A stretch of 64,000 nucleotides of DNA from Archangium lansingense (GTDB taxonomy: Bacteria > Myxococcota > Myxococcia > Myxococcales > Myxococcaceae). The translations under genes were made by a program, and so were the position numbers. A model generated the notes under the pieces. The model searched no databases. It saw only the letters and a program-made list of their open reading frames with translations, and was not told the DNA's origin. Numbering within the stretch: the first letter of the stretch is position 1; every line of letters begins with the position of its first letter. The stretch lies in contig NZ_JAPNKA010000001.1 of the NCBI RefSeq assembly GCF_026626635.1, positions 5,146,001 to 5,210,000 of the forward strand, given 5' to 3'. This document shows positions 8,576 to 18,453 of the stretch, one piece after another.

Positions 8576-11500
8576 CTACTTGTCGAGCTCGTCCACGAGC
8601 GAGGTCCAGTCGGCCTCATCCGAGGCGCCGGGCGACGCCGTGGGGATCTGCATGACCACGGTGCGGTCGGAGACCTCCTCCTCGGCGACGGGAGGAGGAG
8701 CAGCCGCCGCGGTCTTCTTGGCCACGGTGTTCTTCGCGGCGGGGCGGGCGGTGCGAGTCGGCGCGGGCGCGGCGGGAGCGATGGTGTTGACCTGCGTGGT
8801 GAGCACGCTGTCGTCCTCGTCCACCAGGGGCTTGGCGGCGGCGGTCGACTTCGCGGCCGGAGTGCCCGGGGAGGAGGTGGGCGACTTCGTCTTGAAGCGG
8901 GCCAGCTCCAGCTCGGCGACCTTGAGCGCCTTGCTCTTCTCCTGCACCGACTGCTGCAGGCGGGTGATCTCCTGGGTCTTCAGGGCGTCGCGGCGCTCCA
9001 GCTCCGCCTTCTGACGGGTGGCCAGCTCCTCGAGATCCTTCTGCTGCCGGGCCTCCAGCTCCTTGCGCTCCTTGGCGGCGGCGGCGAGCTTCGTGGCGGC
9101 CTCGTTGGCCTTGGCGTCGGCGGCGGCCACCTTCGCGTTGAGCTCCTTCTCCACGCGGGACCTGGCACCCGCGGCGTTCTCCACCGCGAGCTCCAGCTCC
9201 TGGATCTTCTTGGCCCGGGTGGTGAGCTGCGTCTGGGCCTCCTTGACCTTGGCGTCGGCCTCGGCGGAGCGGGTCTGCAGCTCCTGGGTGAGCTGGGTGG
9301 AGCGAGCCTCGGCGCGAGAGAGCTTCGCGGCCAGGTCGTCCCCGGCGCGCTTTGCCTCGTTGCGCTCCTGGGCCTGGGCCTGCTGGAGCGCCTGGATCTG
9401 CGCCTGGGCCTCGGCGAGCTGGTTGCCCATCGCCTCGCGCTCGGACTGCAGCTTGGACTGGCTGTTGCCCGCGGAGCGGAGCTGCTCGTCACGTGCGGCG
9501 AGCTGCTTGCGCGCGTTCTCCAGCTCGGTGTTGAGGGCGGCGGCCTGGCGGGTGAGCTCGTCGGCGTTGCGCTTGGCCTGCTCCGCGTCCTGCTGGCGGC
9601 GGGCGTCGAGCTGCTTGAGCTGCTCGGTCTTGGTGGCCACCTCGCGGCTGAGGGCCTCGCGCTGACGCTCCTTCTCCTGCGTCACGCCGGTGAGCTTCTG
9701 GAGGGTGTCCGACAGCTCCTGGCCCTTGGCGGCGACGTCCTTCTCCAGGAAGTCGATGCGGCGCTGCGACTCGGCGGTGAGCGTGTTGAGGCGCTCCTCC
9801 ACCCGGTGGCGCTCGTCCTCGGACTCGGCGAGCTGCGAGCCGAGCTGGGTGACCTCGGCGACGCGGCTGCCCAGCTCCTGCTTGGTGAGGAAGAGCTGCT
9901 CCTCCAGCTCCTGGTTCTGATCGCGCGTCTGGGCGAGCGCGGCCTCCAGCTCCGCCTGGGTGGCGGCGGCCTGCTGCTGGGACTGCACGTGGGCGGCCTG
10001 CTCGCCGGTGAGTGCCTCGCGCGTGGCGGCGAGGGCACCCTGCGTCTCGGCCAGCTCGTTGCGCACCTGGCCGAGCTGCTCGGACAGCTCCTCCTCCATG
10101 GCCGTCTTGAGGTTCTCGGTCTCCTGGAGGACGCCGGAGATGCGGGTGATCTCCGCGTTGGCGGCCTGGAGCTCGGTCTCGCGATCGGTGCGCTCCTGGA
10201 CGGTGCGGGCGAGCTCGTCGCGGGTCTGCTCGAGCTGGCCCTGCGTGTCGGTGAGGGTGGCCTGGGTGTCGGCCAGCGACTGGGCGGTGGCGTCCAGCTC
10301 GCCGCGGGTGCTGGCGAGGGTCTCCTCGGTGGCGGACAGACGACCCTGCGTGTCGGCAAGGACAGCCTGGGTGTCGGCCAGGGACTGGGCGGTGGCGTCC
10401 AGCTCACCCCGAGTGCTGGACAGGGCCTCCTCGGTGGCGGAGAGACGACCCTGCGTGTCGGCGAGGACGGCCTGCGTCTCGGAGAGCGTGTTCTGCGTCT
10501 CGCCGAGTGTCTGGGTGGTGGCCTCCAGCTCGCCGCGCGTGGTGGCGAGCGTCTCCTCCGTCTGGGCGAGGGTGGCCTGGGTGTTGGCCAGCGTCTGAGA
10601 GGTGGCGTCCAGCTCGCCGCGGGTACTCGCCAGGGCCTCTTCGGTGGCGGAGAGGCGGCCCTGCGTATCGGCGAGGACGGCCTGCGTCTCGGAGAGCGTG
10701 CCCTGCGTCTCGGCGAGTGTCTGAGCGGTGGCCTCCAGCTCGCCACGGGTGGTGGCCAGCGTCTCCTCGGTGGCGGAGAGGCGGCCCTGCGTGTCGGCAA
10801 GGACAGCCTGCGTCTCGGAGAGCGACTGGGTAGTGGCCTCCAGCTCGCCGCGGGTGGTGGCGAGCGTCTCCTCGGTCTGGGAGAGCGTGCCCTGCGTCGC
10901 GGCGAGGGTCTGGGAGGTGGCCTCCAGCTCGCCGGTCAGGTTGGAGATCTGCGTGTCGCGGTCGGAGACGGCCTCCTGGAGCGCCTGGATCTGGCCGTTG
11001 AGCTCGGCCTCCAGGGCGTCCTTGGCGGCCTGCAGCTCGTTGCGCGCCTGGGTGAGGGCCTCCAGCTCGCCGGTCAGCTCGGCCTCGCGGTCGGCCAGGT
11101 GGGCCTTCACGGCCTCGACCTCGCCCTCCAGCTCGCCGATGCGCTCCATCTGCTGCTGGATGTTGGCGTTGAGCTCCGCCTCGTGGTGCTCGTTGCGGGC
11201 GATGGTCTCCTGCAGCTCGCGCTCGAGCGTGGCGACCTTCGCGTCGCGCTCCTCCAGCCGCTGGGTGAGATCGCTCTCCAGCGCGTCCTTGTCCTGCTGG
11301 AGCTGGTCGCGCTCGCCCGTCATGCGGGCCAGGTCCGACTCCAGGCCGGCGATCTGCTCGTTGAGCCGCGCCTCGAGCGCGTTGCGCTCCTCGGTGAGTT
11401 GCAGGAGCTCCGCGTCCACCCGGGCGCCGTGCTCCTCGGCCGCGGTGGCGCGCGCCTCCAGGGCTCGCACGGTGGTGTCGCGCTCCTGCTCCGTCTGGGC

Positions 11501-12729
11501 CAGCCGCTCCTGCAGCGCCTGAATCTCTCCGCTCAGCTCGGCGTAGCGCTGGTCGCGCTCGCTGATGGTGCGGGCAAGCTCGCCTTCCACGGATTCAATC
11601 CGCTGCTGCCGGCGGGCCAGCTCGGCCTCGTGGGCCTGCACCGTCTCGGTGAGCTTCTGCTCCTTGACCTCGAACTCGAGCGTGACGATGCCCAGGTGCT
11701 TCTCGAGCTTGTCGTACTCGTCGCGGGCGTTCTCCAGCTCGCCGGCGCGGCGCGACAGCTCGTCATCGCGGTTGGACACCTCGCGGCGAAGGACGTTGAT
11801 GTCCTTCTCCTTGGAGGCCACCACCTCGATGAGATCCTTCTCGGAGGAGAACTTCTGCAGCAGCAGGTCGTCGACGGTGGCGCCGTGATCGCGCTCCTTC
11901 TGCAGCATGCCCTGCTGGCCTCGTTGAAGCGCCGCAGCAGGTCATCCACCTGCATCTTCAGGCCCTGCAGCTCCACGTCCTTCTCGTGGAGGCGGTCCTC
12001 CACGGAGAGCAGCTCGCGCTCGCGGACGTTCCAGATCTCCGAGATGCGGGCGATCTGCGACTCGCGCGCCTTGAGCTCGTCGCGCAGCAGCTGGACCTTG
12101 CCCTCGGGCGTGCCCATCAAGTCGCGCCGCGGGGGCGGACGCTTGAGCTGGCGGGACTCGGCGAGCAGCTCGGCCTTGCGGTCCGCGATGGACTGGAAGG
12201 AGCGCTCGAGGAAGGTGCGATCCTCCTCGGTGATGGCGCTGCGGCGCTCGCGCTTGGGCAGCTTCGGCGGGCTACCGGCGGGGGCGGGCGCGCCCTTGAG
12301 CGGCGGGGGCATGGGCGGAGGACCGTCGCCCGAGAAGGCCGGGGCCTGCTCCTCCTCGGGGGGGACGATGCCCACACTCATGGAGGCGAGCTCGCCCATC
12401 TCGAAGGGGATGATGAGGTAGCCGTCCGCGGCGCCCGGCGACTGGCGGTGCTGGTTCAGCCCCTCCACGCCCGTGTCCGAGGACAGCAGCAGCACCTTGA
12501 GGTTCTGCCCCCACTTGCCCTTCTTGATCTGCCCGCACAGGGTGAAGCCGGACTGATCCGGCAGCTCGGCCCGGACGACGATGAGATCCGGCTTGCGCTT
12601 CTCCATCTCACGCTGTGCGTCAGCGGCGGTGGCCGCCATGGCCGTTTGATAGCCCGCGCTCTTGAGCACGGTGGCCATGCTGAGGGCGAAGTCGTTCTGG
12701 CTTTCGACGATGAGGACGCGGCGCTCCAT
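8576..12729 (-). CDS. aglZ: AglZ-like gliding-motility protein (pseudo-receiver plus long coiled coil), interrupted by a one-base frameshift
   Basis: AglZ organises the gliding (A-motility) machinery at the leading pole in Myxococcus and works with MglA and the Agl motor. Residues 1-120 are a receiver-like domain (MERRVLIVESQNDFAL, LLLSSDTG). A proline-rich linker follows, then a coiled coil of more than 1000 residues ending in a KT/APA-rich tail. The total of about 1384 residues is close to the roughly 1395 of M. xanthus AglZ as I recall it. The frame breaks at about 11911-11920: after LLRRFNEA the sequence must lose its frame to continue as GMLQKERDHGATVDD. Adding one C in the run GAGGCC/CAGCAG restores the frame. 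Either the strain carries a real mutation or the base is a sequencing error. FrzS is a shorter relative with the same layout, and length favours AglZ. Confidence 0.85.
10235..10945 (-). repeat. Internal near-repeats in the aglZ coiled-coil region
   Basis: About 235 codons are built from repeating blocks such as ETQAVLADTQGRLSATEE and TLATTRGELEATTQ. All periods are multiples of seven residues, so the coiled-coil register is kept. DNA identity between blocks is high, which makes the region prone to expansion, contraction and assembly error. Confidence 0.75.
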
Positions 12730-12856
12730 GCAGCCCTTTAACCTACGAAAAGTGCAATGAAAACCGGCACATCCTAGCCACGCGCGGAAGAGCTTGGAAA
12801 GTTTCCGTGCCGAGCTCGGTCGGTTGCCTCACAAGGAGGGGGTGGCGACTCTCGGA

Positions 12857-15136
12857 TTATGAGGGTTTGCCACGAGACACTCCCTGGGCCTTCGGCGGCG
12901 CGGGGGGGACGCCCGGGTCGTCGTCGCGGCCGGGCATGGTGGTGGGGGGCGTGTGCCGGGCGAATTGGGTGCCCTCGGGCGGGCAGTAGCCGTGGGCGAG
13001 CTGGGCGAACCACGGGTTCAACCGTGACTCGGGCGGCTCCCGGGGCGGCGTCTCCGGCGTCTCTGCCTCGTGGATCTCCGCGCTGCTGATCTCCTCCGGC
13101 TCCTCCAGTGGGTGGGCATCTGTAGGTGTCGGAGCGGTGTCTACCTCTTGGATCTCCTCGGCCTCGGCTTCGGAGATCTCCTCGGGCTCCTCGGCCCGGG
13201 CGGGAGTGCGCGCGCTCGGGGGAGGGGTGGAGGGGACCTCCAGCGGGGTGAGCACCGGTGGCGCGGCGGGGCGGGAGCCACTGCCACCGGGCGGCTTGGC
13301 CCGCGGAGGCAGGGGCGGGATGGAGATGGACGGGCGCGACTTCTCCGGCAGGGTGGGCGCCTGAAGGAGCACGGGAGGCTCCGCCGGCCGGGAAGCGGGG
13401 CGCTCATCGCGGCGAGGAGGCAGCGCGGGAGGCCGAGGGGGCGGGGCTGGCTCGAGCGCCGGGGCCGGGGCCGGACGGCTGTCGGTGGAGACGGCTCGGG
13501 TGAGCAGGCTCGGACGGGGCGGAATGGGAGGCGGAGAAGCGGGCGGGGCGGGGGGCTCGCGCAGGGGCAGCCCCATGATGACGGGAGGCCCGCTCGGCCG
13601 TACGTCCTGCTCGGTCAGCGCGTTGTCCCTGTCCTTGTACGAGGGCTCGCGCAGGGGCAGTCCCATGATGACGGGGGGCCCATCCGGCCGTGCGGCCTCC
13701 GGCTCCGTCTTGATGAGGCGCGTGTCGAGCCCTTCTTCGAGGATGTGGCCCGTGACGAGCGGCAGCTCCTCGCGCGCGGGGCCGCCCTGGCCCGGGTCGG
13801 TGTCCGGAATGGGCTCGCTCGTGGAGGCGCGCTCGCTGGCGGCTGGAGCAACGGAGCCGGGCGTGATTGCACTCACCGTTCCCGCGAGCGCAAGGATGCG
13901 GTTGGTGGGCGTGCCCGTCATCGTCGGGCTGAGCTTGGACTCATCGGCGGGCGCCATTGGCACCGGGGACTTGCCGAGCAGGCCATCGTAGATGTCCAGG
14001 AGCTGACCGCGGATGAGGCCCGCGTCAAGCCACTGCTCGGCGTAGGCCCGAGCCTGCTTCCCAAGGGAGACGCGCCGGGGCACGTCACGCGCCAGCGCGA
14101 TGAGGTGGTCCGCGAGCGCCTGCGCGTCACCGGGCGGATAGAAGATGCCGGCCGAGGCGGGGACGAGCTCCCGGCTCACCGGCAGATCCGTGGCGAGCAC
14201 TGGACGGCCCGCGGCGAGGTACTCGGACACCTTGGAGAGGGCGCCGCCTTGCACGCGGTTGCGGTCCACGTCGTCCAGCGGCAGCACGCCCACGTCCGCG
14301 AGCGCGAGCACCTTGGCCACGTCGTCATGGGCCACGGGGGGTTGGAACTCGACGTGCTGCTTGAGGCCCAGCTCGGCGACCAGGTCCTCCAGGTGCGGCT
14401 GCCAGTCCGGGTGGCGCGCGCCCACGAGCGTGAGCCGCACGTCCACCTCGCGCACCGCCAGTGCGAGTCCCCGCAGCAGTCCGGCCAGTCCCTGCCACGC
14501 CACTTGGCTGCCCAGGTACATCAGCCGCATGGGGGTGCCATCCGGCGAGCCGAGCGCCTCAGGCGAATAGGGCCCCAGGTCCACCGGGGCGCGCACCACC
14601 TTGACGGCTTCCTGGCCCACTCCCAGCGAGTGGATGAAGGAGCGCGTGGTGGGCGAGCCGGTGATGACCCGGTCCGCGTTCATCAGACAGAACAGCTCCT
14701 GGCGGCGGACCTTGGAGAGGAACTTCCGATCTCCCTCCAGCTGCGGGTGCGTGTAGCGCAGCTCCTGAGAGGGGAAGCCCTGGGCCTCGTAGACGAGCCG
14801 GTAGCCGTAGTCCCCCTTGAGCTCGCACAGGGCGTAGCCGCCGAAGGGATCGGTGAAGTGGACGAGCGCATACTCCTCGCTCTCCAACTGGCGGCGCACG
14901 GCGCGCTCGAAGGACTGGATGCGCGAGGCCAGGTCTCCGGCTCCCACCGGCACTCGGAGCAGGCGTGCACCCTGGTACTTCTCGATGTGCGAGTGGTCTG
15001 GCGTCTTGACCGAGAGCACCACCACCGAGAACCGATCAGGCAGTGCCTTCAAATACTCCGTGACCCGCCGCGACGAGCCAGAGGGGCCGGGCAGGACATC
15101 GAAGCTGCACAGCAGGAGTCTGGGCAGGTCGCTCAA
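12857..15136 (-). CDS. Family 4-type glycosyltransferase with long proline-rich C-terminal tail
   Basis: Residues 1 to about 385 form a GT-B fold glycosyltransferase: an N-terminal acceptor half, then VGARHPDWQPHLEDLV and the donor-binding stretch GALSKVSEYLAAGRPVLATD. The remaining 370 residues are Pro/Glu/Arg-rich and probably disordered. They contain two copies of GPPVIMGLPLREP and end in acidic EEPEEISEAEAEEIQE-type segments. Such a tail is unusual for this family. The only canonical start is TTG at 15136, with no clear ribosome site. A promoter-like pair is only about 12 bp upstream. The gene lies 127 bp upstream of aglZ on the same strand. The sugar substrate is unknown; a polysaccharide or protein-glycosylation role is inferred. 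Confidence 0.82.
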   Translation of the reverse strand: MSDLPRLLLCSFDVLPGPSGSSRRVTEYLKALPDRFSVVVLSVKTPDHSHIEKYQGARLLRVPVGAGDLASRIQSFERAVRRQLESEEYALVHFTDPFGGYALCELKGDYGYRLVYEAQGFPSQELRYTHPQLEGDRKFLSKVRRQELFCLMNADRVITGSPTTRSFIHSLGVGQEAVKVVRAPVDLGPYSPEALGSPDGTPMRLMYLGSQVAWQGLAGLLRGLALAVREVDVRLTLVGARHPDWQPHLEDLVAELGLKQHVEFQPPVAHDDVAKVLALADVGVLPLDDVDRNRVQGGALSKVSEYLAAGRPVLATDLPVSRELVPASAGIFYPPGDAQALADHLIALARDVPRRVSLGKQARAYAEQWLDAGLIRGQLLDIYDGLLGKSPVPMAPADESKLSPTMTGTPTNRILALAGTVSAITPGSVAPAASERASTSEPIPDTDPGQGGPAREELPLVTGHILEEGLDTRLIKTEPEAARPDGPPVIMGLPLREPSYKDRDNALTEQDVRPSGPPVIMGLPLREPPAPPASPPPIPPRPSLLTRAVSTDSRPAPAPALEPAPPPRPPALPPRRDERPASRPAEPPVLLQAPTLPEKSRPSISIPPLPPRAKPPGGSGSRPAAPPVLTPLEVPSTPPPSARTPARAEEPEEISEAEAEEIQEVDTAPTPTDAHPLEEPEEISSAEIHEAETPETPPREPPESRLNPWFAQLAHGYCPPEGTQFARHTPPTTMPGRDDDPGVPPAPPKAQGVSRGKPS

Positions 15137-15146
15137 GGCGGACCGA

Positions 15147-15176
15147 AGGATACAAAGTCGACTCCCGGCTTGTCAC
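15147..15176 (-). promoter_or_regulatory. Sigma-70-like promoter for the tailed glycosyltransferase
   Basis: On the minus strand GTGACA (15176-15171) and TATCCT (15152-15147) are separated by 18 bp. Transcription would begin near 15140, only a few bases before the TTG at 15136. This suggests a leaderless or very short-leader transcript, or that the true start lies further in. Confidence 0.4.
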
Positions 15177-15267
15177 TGGGCCTGGCGATGGGCGAGGTAT
15201 GACCAAGAACAGAAGTGAAATCGCTCGTTGACCCCCGAGCCCTGGCGACCTAAGCCGATACCCGCCT

Positions 15268-16698
15268 ATGGCCGACTTCAAGAGCGTCACGGTGGAGTAC
15301 CTGCGGGAGCTCGCGCGGAAGCATCTAGGACGCGGGCATAGCAAGCTCAAGACCAGGAAGGACCTGCTGGCGGCACTCACACAGCGGGTCCCAGGGCTCG
15401 CGAAGCTGGCGGGCCTCGAGGAGGCAGGGGAGGGGGCGGCGGAGAGGCGGGGGTCGCTCAAGGCCCCGGCGGCCGTCTCGGCGGCTTCGCGCACGGAGAA
15501 GCCCGAGGAGCGTCCGAAGCAGCCCTCCGCTCCAGAGGAGTCCCTGCCCGACGACGACGACGAAAAGACTCCGGTCCACCACCCGCCCCGGCCCGCCGAG
15601 GTGGTCAACTTCCCGCCCAAGCCCAAGTCGCCGAGTCGACTCTCGAGCGGCGATGAGCCCTCCCTGTCGACGCTGGATGACCCCCCTGAGTCCCCCGAGG
15701 ACTCCCTGGTGGCGCAACACGCCGCGGAGCCGCTGGTGGAGGGCTTCTTCGTGGCCCGCATGGCGGGTGAGCAGGAGGCCTGGCGCCACCACCTCACCGA
15801 GGCGCAGAACCCCCGGCCTCGCGAGACCCTCGGCTCGCCGGACTATGACGAGCGGCTTGGCGAGTTCCCAACGGACTACCAGGACGACACGGCCCTGCTG
15901 CTGCCGCGCGACCCGCAGACCCTCTTCGTCCTTTGGGACTTCAGCGCCGAGGCTCGGAATCGCGCCCTGGACGGGCTGATGTCGCCGCGCGCCGTGCTGC
16001 GCGTCTATGACGATGCCGAGGTCCTCGTGCGGGTGATTGATGTCGCGCTCGAGTCGCGCAGCTTCTACATCCACGGGTTGCCGCCGGGCCGTCCCTACCG
16101 GGTGGAGGCCCATTTCGTGGGCAGCAACGGCCGCTCGCGCCGCATCGGCCATTCCTCCAACCGCGTCTTCCTGCCGCAGAACGGACCGTCCGCGGACGCC
16201 TCGGTGCGCTACCTGCGCATGCCACCTGTCGCCGTCCAGGGCGCCAACATGGAAGCGGTGGCCGCCACCGCCCCCACCCGGACGCCGCCCTACGAGGAGC
16301 GCGAGTACATCACCTGGCGCCGCGTGGCCCTGCCGGGCAGCGGGGGCTTCGAGGACATTCCCGAGCGCCATCGCGAGCGCACCGGTCCCGGTGCTCCGGG
16401 CGAGGGTGCTCCCGGGCAGGAGTACTTGCAGGTCCGTCGCCCCGAGGGCTCCTCTGACCAGTGGATGGGCTCGTGGGGTCCCTCCGGCTCCTCCGAGCAG
16501 TCGGGGAGCCCGGGTGGGCCTGGCGAGTCGTGGTGGATGCGCTCGCAGGGTCCAAGCGGAGCCTCCGAGGAGTGGATGCGCTCACAGGGTCCGGGCGGAT
16601 CCTCCGGAGCGTGGATGCACTCGCAAGGGCCAGGCGGGTCCTCCGAGCAATGGGTATGGGCGTGGACGTGCCTGACGCCTTCCGCGACGGGCCGCTAG
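15268..16698 (+). CDS. DUF4912 domain protein with SAP/Rho-N-like N-terminus and repetitive tail
   Basis: The 476-residue protein starts with a SAP/Rho-N-like helical motif (VEYLRELARKHLG, LKTRKDLLAALTQRV). A charged linker follows. Residues 205-320 match the DUF4912 pattern: DDTALLLPRDPQTLFVLWDF, then VRVIDVALESRSFYIHGLPPG and a GRSRRIGHSSNRVFLP ending. DUF4912 is a beta-rich domain of unknown activity that commonly neighbours GH57 enzymes, as here. The C-terminal 80 residues are Gly/Ser repeats with a 39-bp unit. The stop is 9 bp before the GH57 start, so the two form an operon. A role in glycogen or glucan handling is inferred from context only. Confidence 0.8.
   Translation: MADFKSVTVEYLRELARKHLGRGHSKLKTRKDLLAALTQRVPGLAKLAGLEEAGEGAAERRGSLKAPAAVSAASRTEKPEERPKQPSAPEESLPDDDDEKTPVHHPPRPAEVVNFPPKPKSPSRLSSGDEPSLSTLDDPPESPEDSLVAQHAAEPLVEGFFVARMAGEQEAWRHHLTEAQNPRPRETLGSPDYDERLGEFPTDYQDDTALLLPRDPQTLFVLWDFSAEARNRALDGLMSPRAVLRVYDDAEVLVRVIDVALESRSFYIHGLPPGRPYRVEAHFVGSNGRSRRIGHSSNRVFLPQNGPSADASVRYLRMPPVAVQGANMEAVAATAPTRTPPYEEREYITWRRVALPGSGGFEDIPERHRERTGPGAPGEGAPGQEYLQVRRPEGSSDQWMGSWGPSGSSEQSGSPGGPGESWWMRSQGPSGASEEWMRSQGPGGSSGAWMHSQGPGGSSEQWVWAWTCLTPSATGR
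16534..16650 (+). repeat. Three 39-bp tandem repeats in the DUF4912 gene
   Basis: Three units of 13 codons begin at TGG codons 16534, 16573 and 16612 and encode WMRSQGPSGASEE-like sequences. Degenerate units precede them from about 16440. The repeat keeps the reading frame. Confidence 0.8.
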
Positions 16699-16707
16699 GG
16701 GGATGAC

Positions 16708-18297
16708 ATGAGCATCGGCTCGCTCGCGCTCGTCCTGCACGCACACCTGCCGTTCGTTCGTCATCCCGAATACGAGGACTTCCTGGAGGAGGACTGGCTC
16801 TACGAGGCCATCTCCGAGACGTACCTCCCGCTGCTGCTCGTCTTCGATCGGCTGGCGGAGGAGGGCGTGCCCTACCGGATGACGATGACGCTCACGCCCA
16901 CGCTCGTCACCATGCTGCGCGACGAGCTGCTCATGGGCCGCTACGCGCGCAAGCTGGATCAGCTCTGTGAGCTGGGCGCGCGCGAGGTGCACCGCACCCG
17001 GAACGATCCAGTCTTCGGCCGGCTGGCCCACTTCTACCGGGACCACTTCGAGACGCTGCGCAGTGCCTTCCGCGAGCGCTACAAGCGGGACCTGGTGGGC
17101 GCCTTCCGCCGGCTGCAGGACGCGGGGCACCTGGAGATCATCACCTGCAACGCCACGCACGGCTTCCTGCCGCTGATGCAGCAGACGCCCGAGGCGGTGC
17201 GCGCGCAGATCACCGTGGCCGCCAACCACTACCGGCAGACCTTTGGCCGGGACGCGCCGGGCATCTGGCTGGCCGAGTGCGGCTACTTCCCTGGGGTGGA
17301 GAAGTACCTGGCGGCCGAGCGCATCCGCTACTTCTTCGTGGACACGCACGGGCTCACCGACGCCACGCCTCGGCCGCTGCACGGCCCCTTTGCTCCCATC
17401 TTCACGGAAGCGGGCGTAGCCGCGTACGCGAGAGACCCCGAGAGCAGCCAGCAGGTGTGGAGCTCGCAGCACGGCTACCCGGGCGACCCCGTCTACCGCG
17501 AGTTCTATCGGGACATCGGCTGGGACCTGGACCTGGACTACATCCGGCCCTTCATCCAGCCCACCGGGGATCGCAAGAACACGGGCTTCAAGTACTACCG
17601 GATCACCGGCAAGACGCAGGACAAGCAGCCCTACGATCCGGATGACGCGCGCGAGCGGGCCGCCACCCACGCGGGCAACTTCCTCTTCAACCGTGAGAAG
17701 CAGTTCGAGTGGCTCGCGGGGAAGGTGGGGGGCCGCAAGCCGGTGGTGGTGGCGCCCTATGATGCGGAGCTCTACGGCCACTGGTGGTTCGAGGGCCCGT
17801 GGTTCCTCGAGGCCCTCATCCGCAAGGTGGCCCAGGAGCAGAAGACCTTCCAACTGGTGACGCCCTCGGACGACCTGGCCGAGCACCCGGAGAACCAGGT
17901 GGCCACTCCGCCTCTGTCCTCCTGGGGCTCGGGTGGCTACGCCAACATGTGGCTGGACGGCTCCAACGATTGGGTCTACCGGCACCTCCACCACTGCTCC
18001 CGGCAGATGGTGGCTCTGGCGAAGGACCATCCCGATGCCTCGACGCTCCAGCGGCGGGCGCTCAACCAGGCCGCGCGAGAGCTCTTGTTGGCGCAGTCCT
18101 CGGACTGGGCCTTCATCATGAAGACCGGGACGATGGTGGACTACGCCGTGCGCCGGACGAAGGAGCACATTCTTCGCTTCCTGCGCCTGCACGATCAGAT
18201 CCGCGCCGGCACCATCGATGAGGGGTGGCTGACCCACATCGAGGGCAAGAACAACCTCTTCCCGGAGATCGACTACCGGGTGTACCGCCCGGGGTGA
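16708..18297 (+). CDS. GH57 family glucan-branching-type enzyme
   Basis: The 529-residue protein opens with LALVLHAHLPFVRHPEYEDF, the GH57 signature. The nucleophile is predicted as Glu190 in LAECGYFPG and the acid/base as Asp352 in PYDAELYGHWWFEG. Length and both motifs match GH57 1,4-alpha-glucan branching enzymes. These cut an alpha-1,4 linkage and reattach the chain through an alpha-1,6 bond, and would act on glycogen in the cytosol. An amylase-type GH57 activity is possible. No signal peptide is seen. It is the second gene of an operon with the DUF4912 protein. Confidence 0.9.
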   Translation: MSIGSLALVLHAHLPFVRHPEYEDFLEEDWLYEAISETYLPLLLVFDRLAEEGVPYRMTMTLTPTLVTMLRDELLMGRYARKLDQLCELGAREVHRTRNDPVFGRLAHFYRDHFETLRSAFRERYKRDLVGAFRRLQDAGHLEIITCNATHGFLPLMQQTPEAVRAQITVAANHYRQTFGRDAPGIWLAECGYFPGVEKYLAAERIRYFFVDTHGLTDATPRPLHGPFAPIFTEAGVAAYARDPESSQQVWSSQHGYPGDPVYREFYRDIGWDLDLDYIRPFIQPTGDRKNTGFKYYRITGKTQDKQPYDPDDARERAATHAGNFLFNREKQFEWLAGKVGGRKPVVVAPYDAELYGHWWFEGPWFLEALIRKVAQEQKTFQLVTPSDDLAEHPENQVATPPLSSWGSGGYANMWLDGSNDWVYRHLHHCSRQMVALAKDHPDASTLQRRALNQAARELLLAQSSDWAFIMKTGTMVDYAVRRTKEHILRFLRLHDQIRAGTIDEGWLTHIEGKNNLFPEIDYRVYRPG

Positions 18298-18328
18298 GGA
18301 GGGCGGGGCGCTCGCTGCGGTGTTGAGG

Positions 18329-18343
18329 GTGTAGCGCCTACAC
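18329..18343. promoter_or_regulatory. Inverted repeat GTGTAG-CGC-CTACAC
   Basis: A perfect 6+3+6 inverted repeat lies 32 bp after the GH57 stop and 110 bp before the HtrA start. It lacks a T-run. It could be a weak terminator for the first operon or an operator for htrA. Confidence 0.35.
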
Positions 18344-18453
18344 TCCTTGCTCACATCATCGGGAAGAGAAGGGGCACTTCAGTGTTTCCCAGTCGCGCGG
18401 GCAGGGCGGATGCGCCTTGCCTTGACGTTTTTCCGACTTATCTCGGGAGAGCC

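Noticed and set aside
9806..12421. 871-codon plus-strand frame rich in Leu, Gly and Glu
   Set aside because: It is antisense to the aglZ coiled coil. Its repetitive composition mirrors the coil codons.
13070..15202. 710-codon plus-strand frame
   Set aside because: It is antisense to the glycosyltransferase with the disordered tail and shows no domain.
16582..18354. 590-codon minus-strand frame
   Set aside because: It is antisense to the GH57 gene, which has both catalytic motifs.
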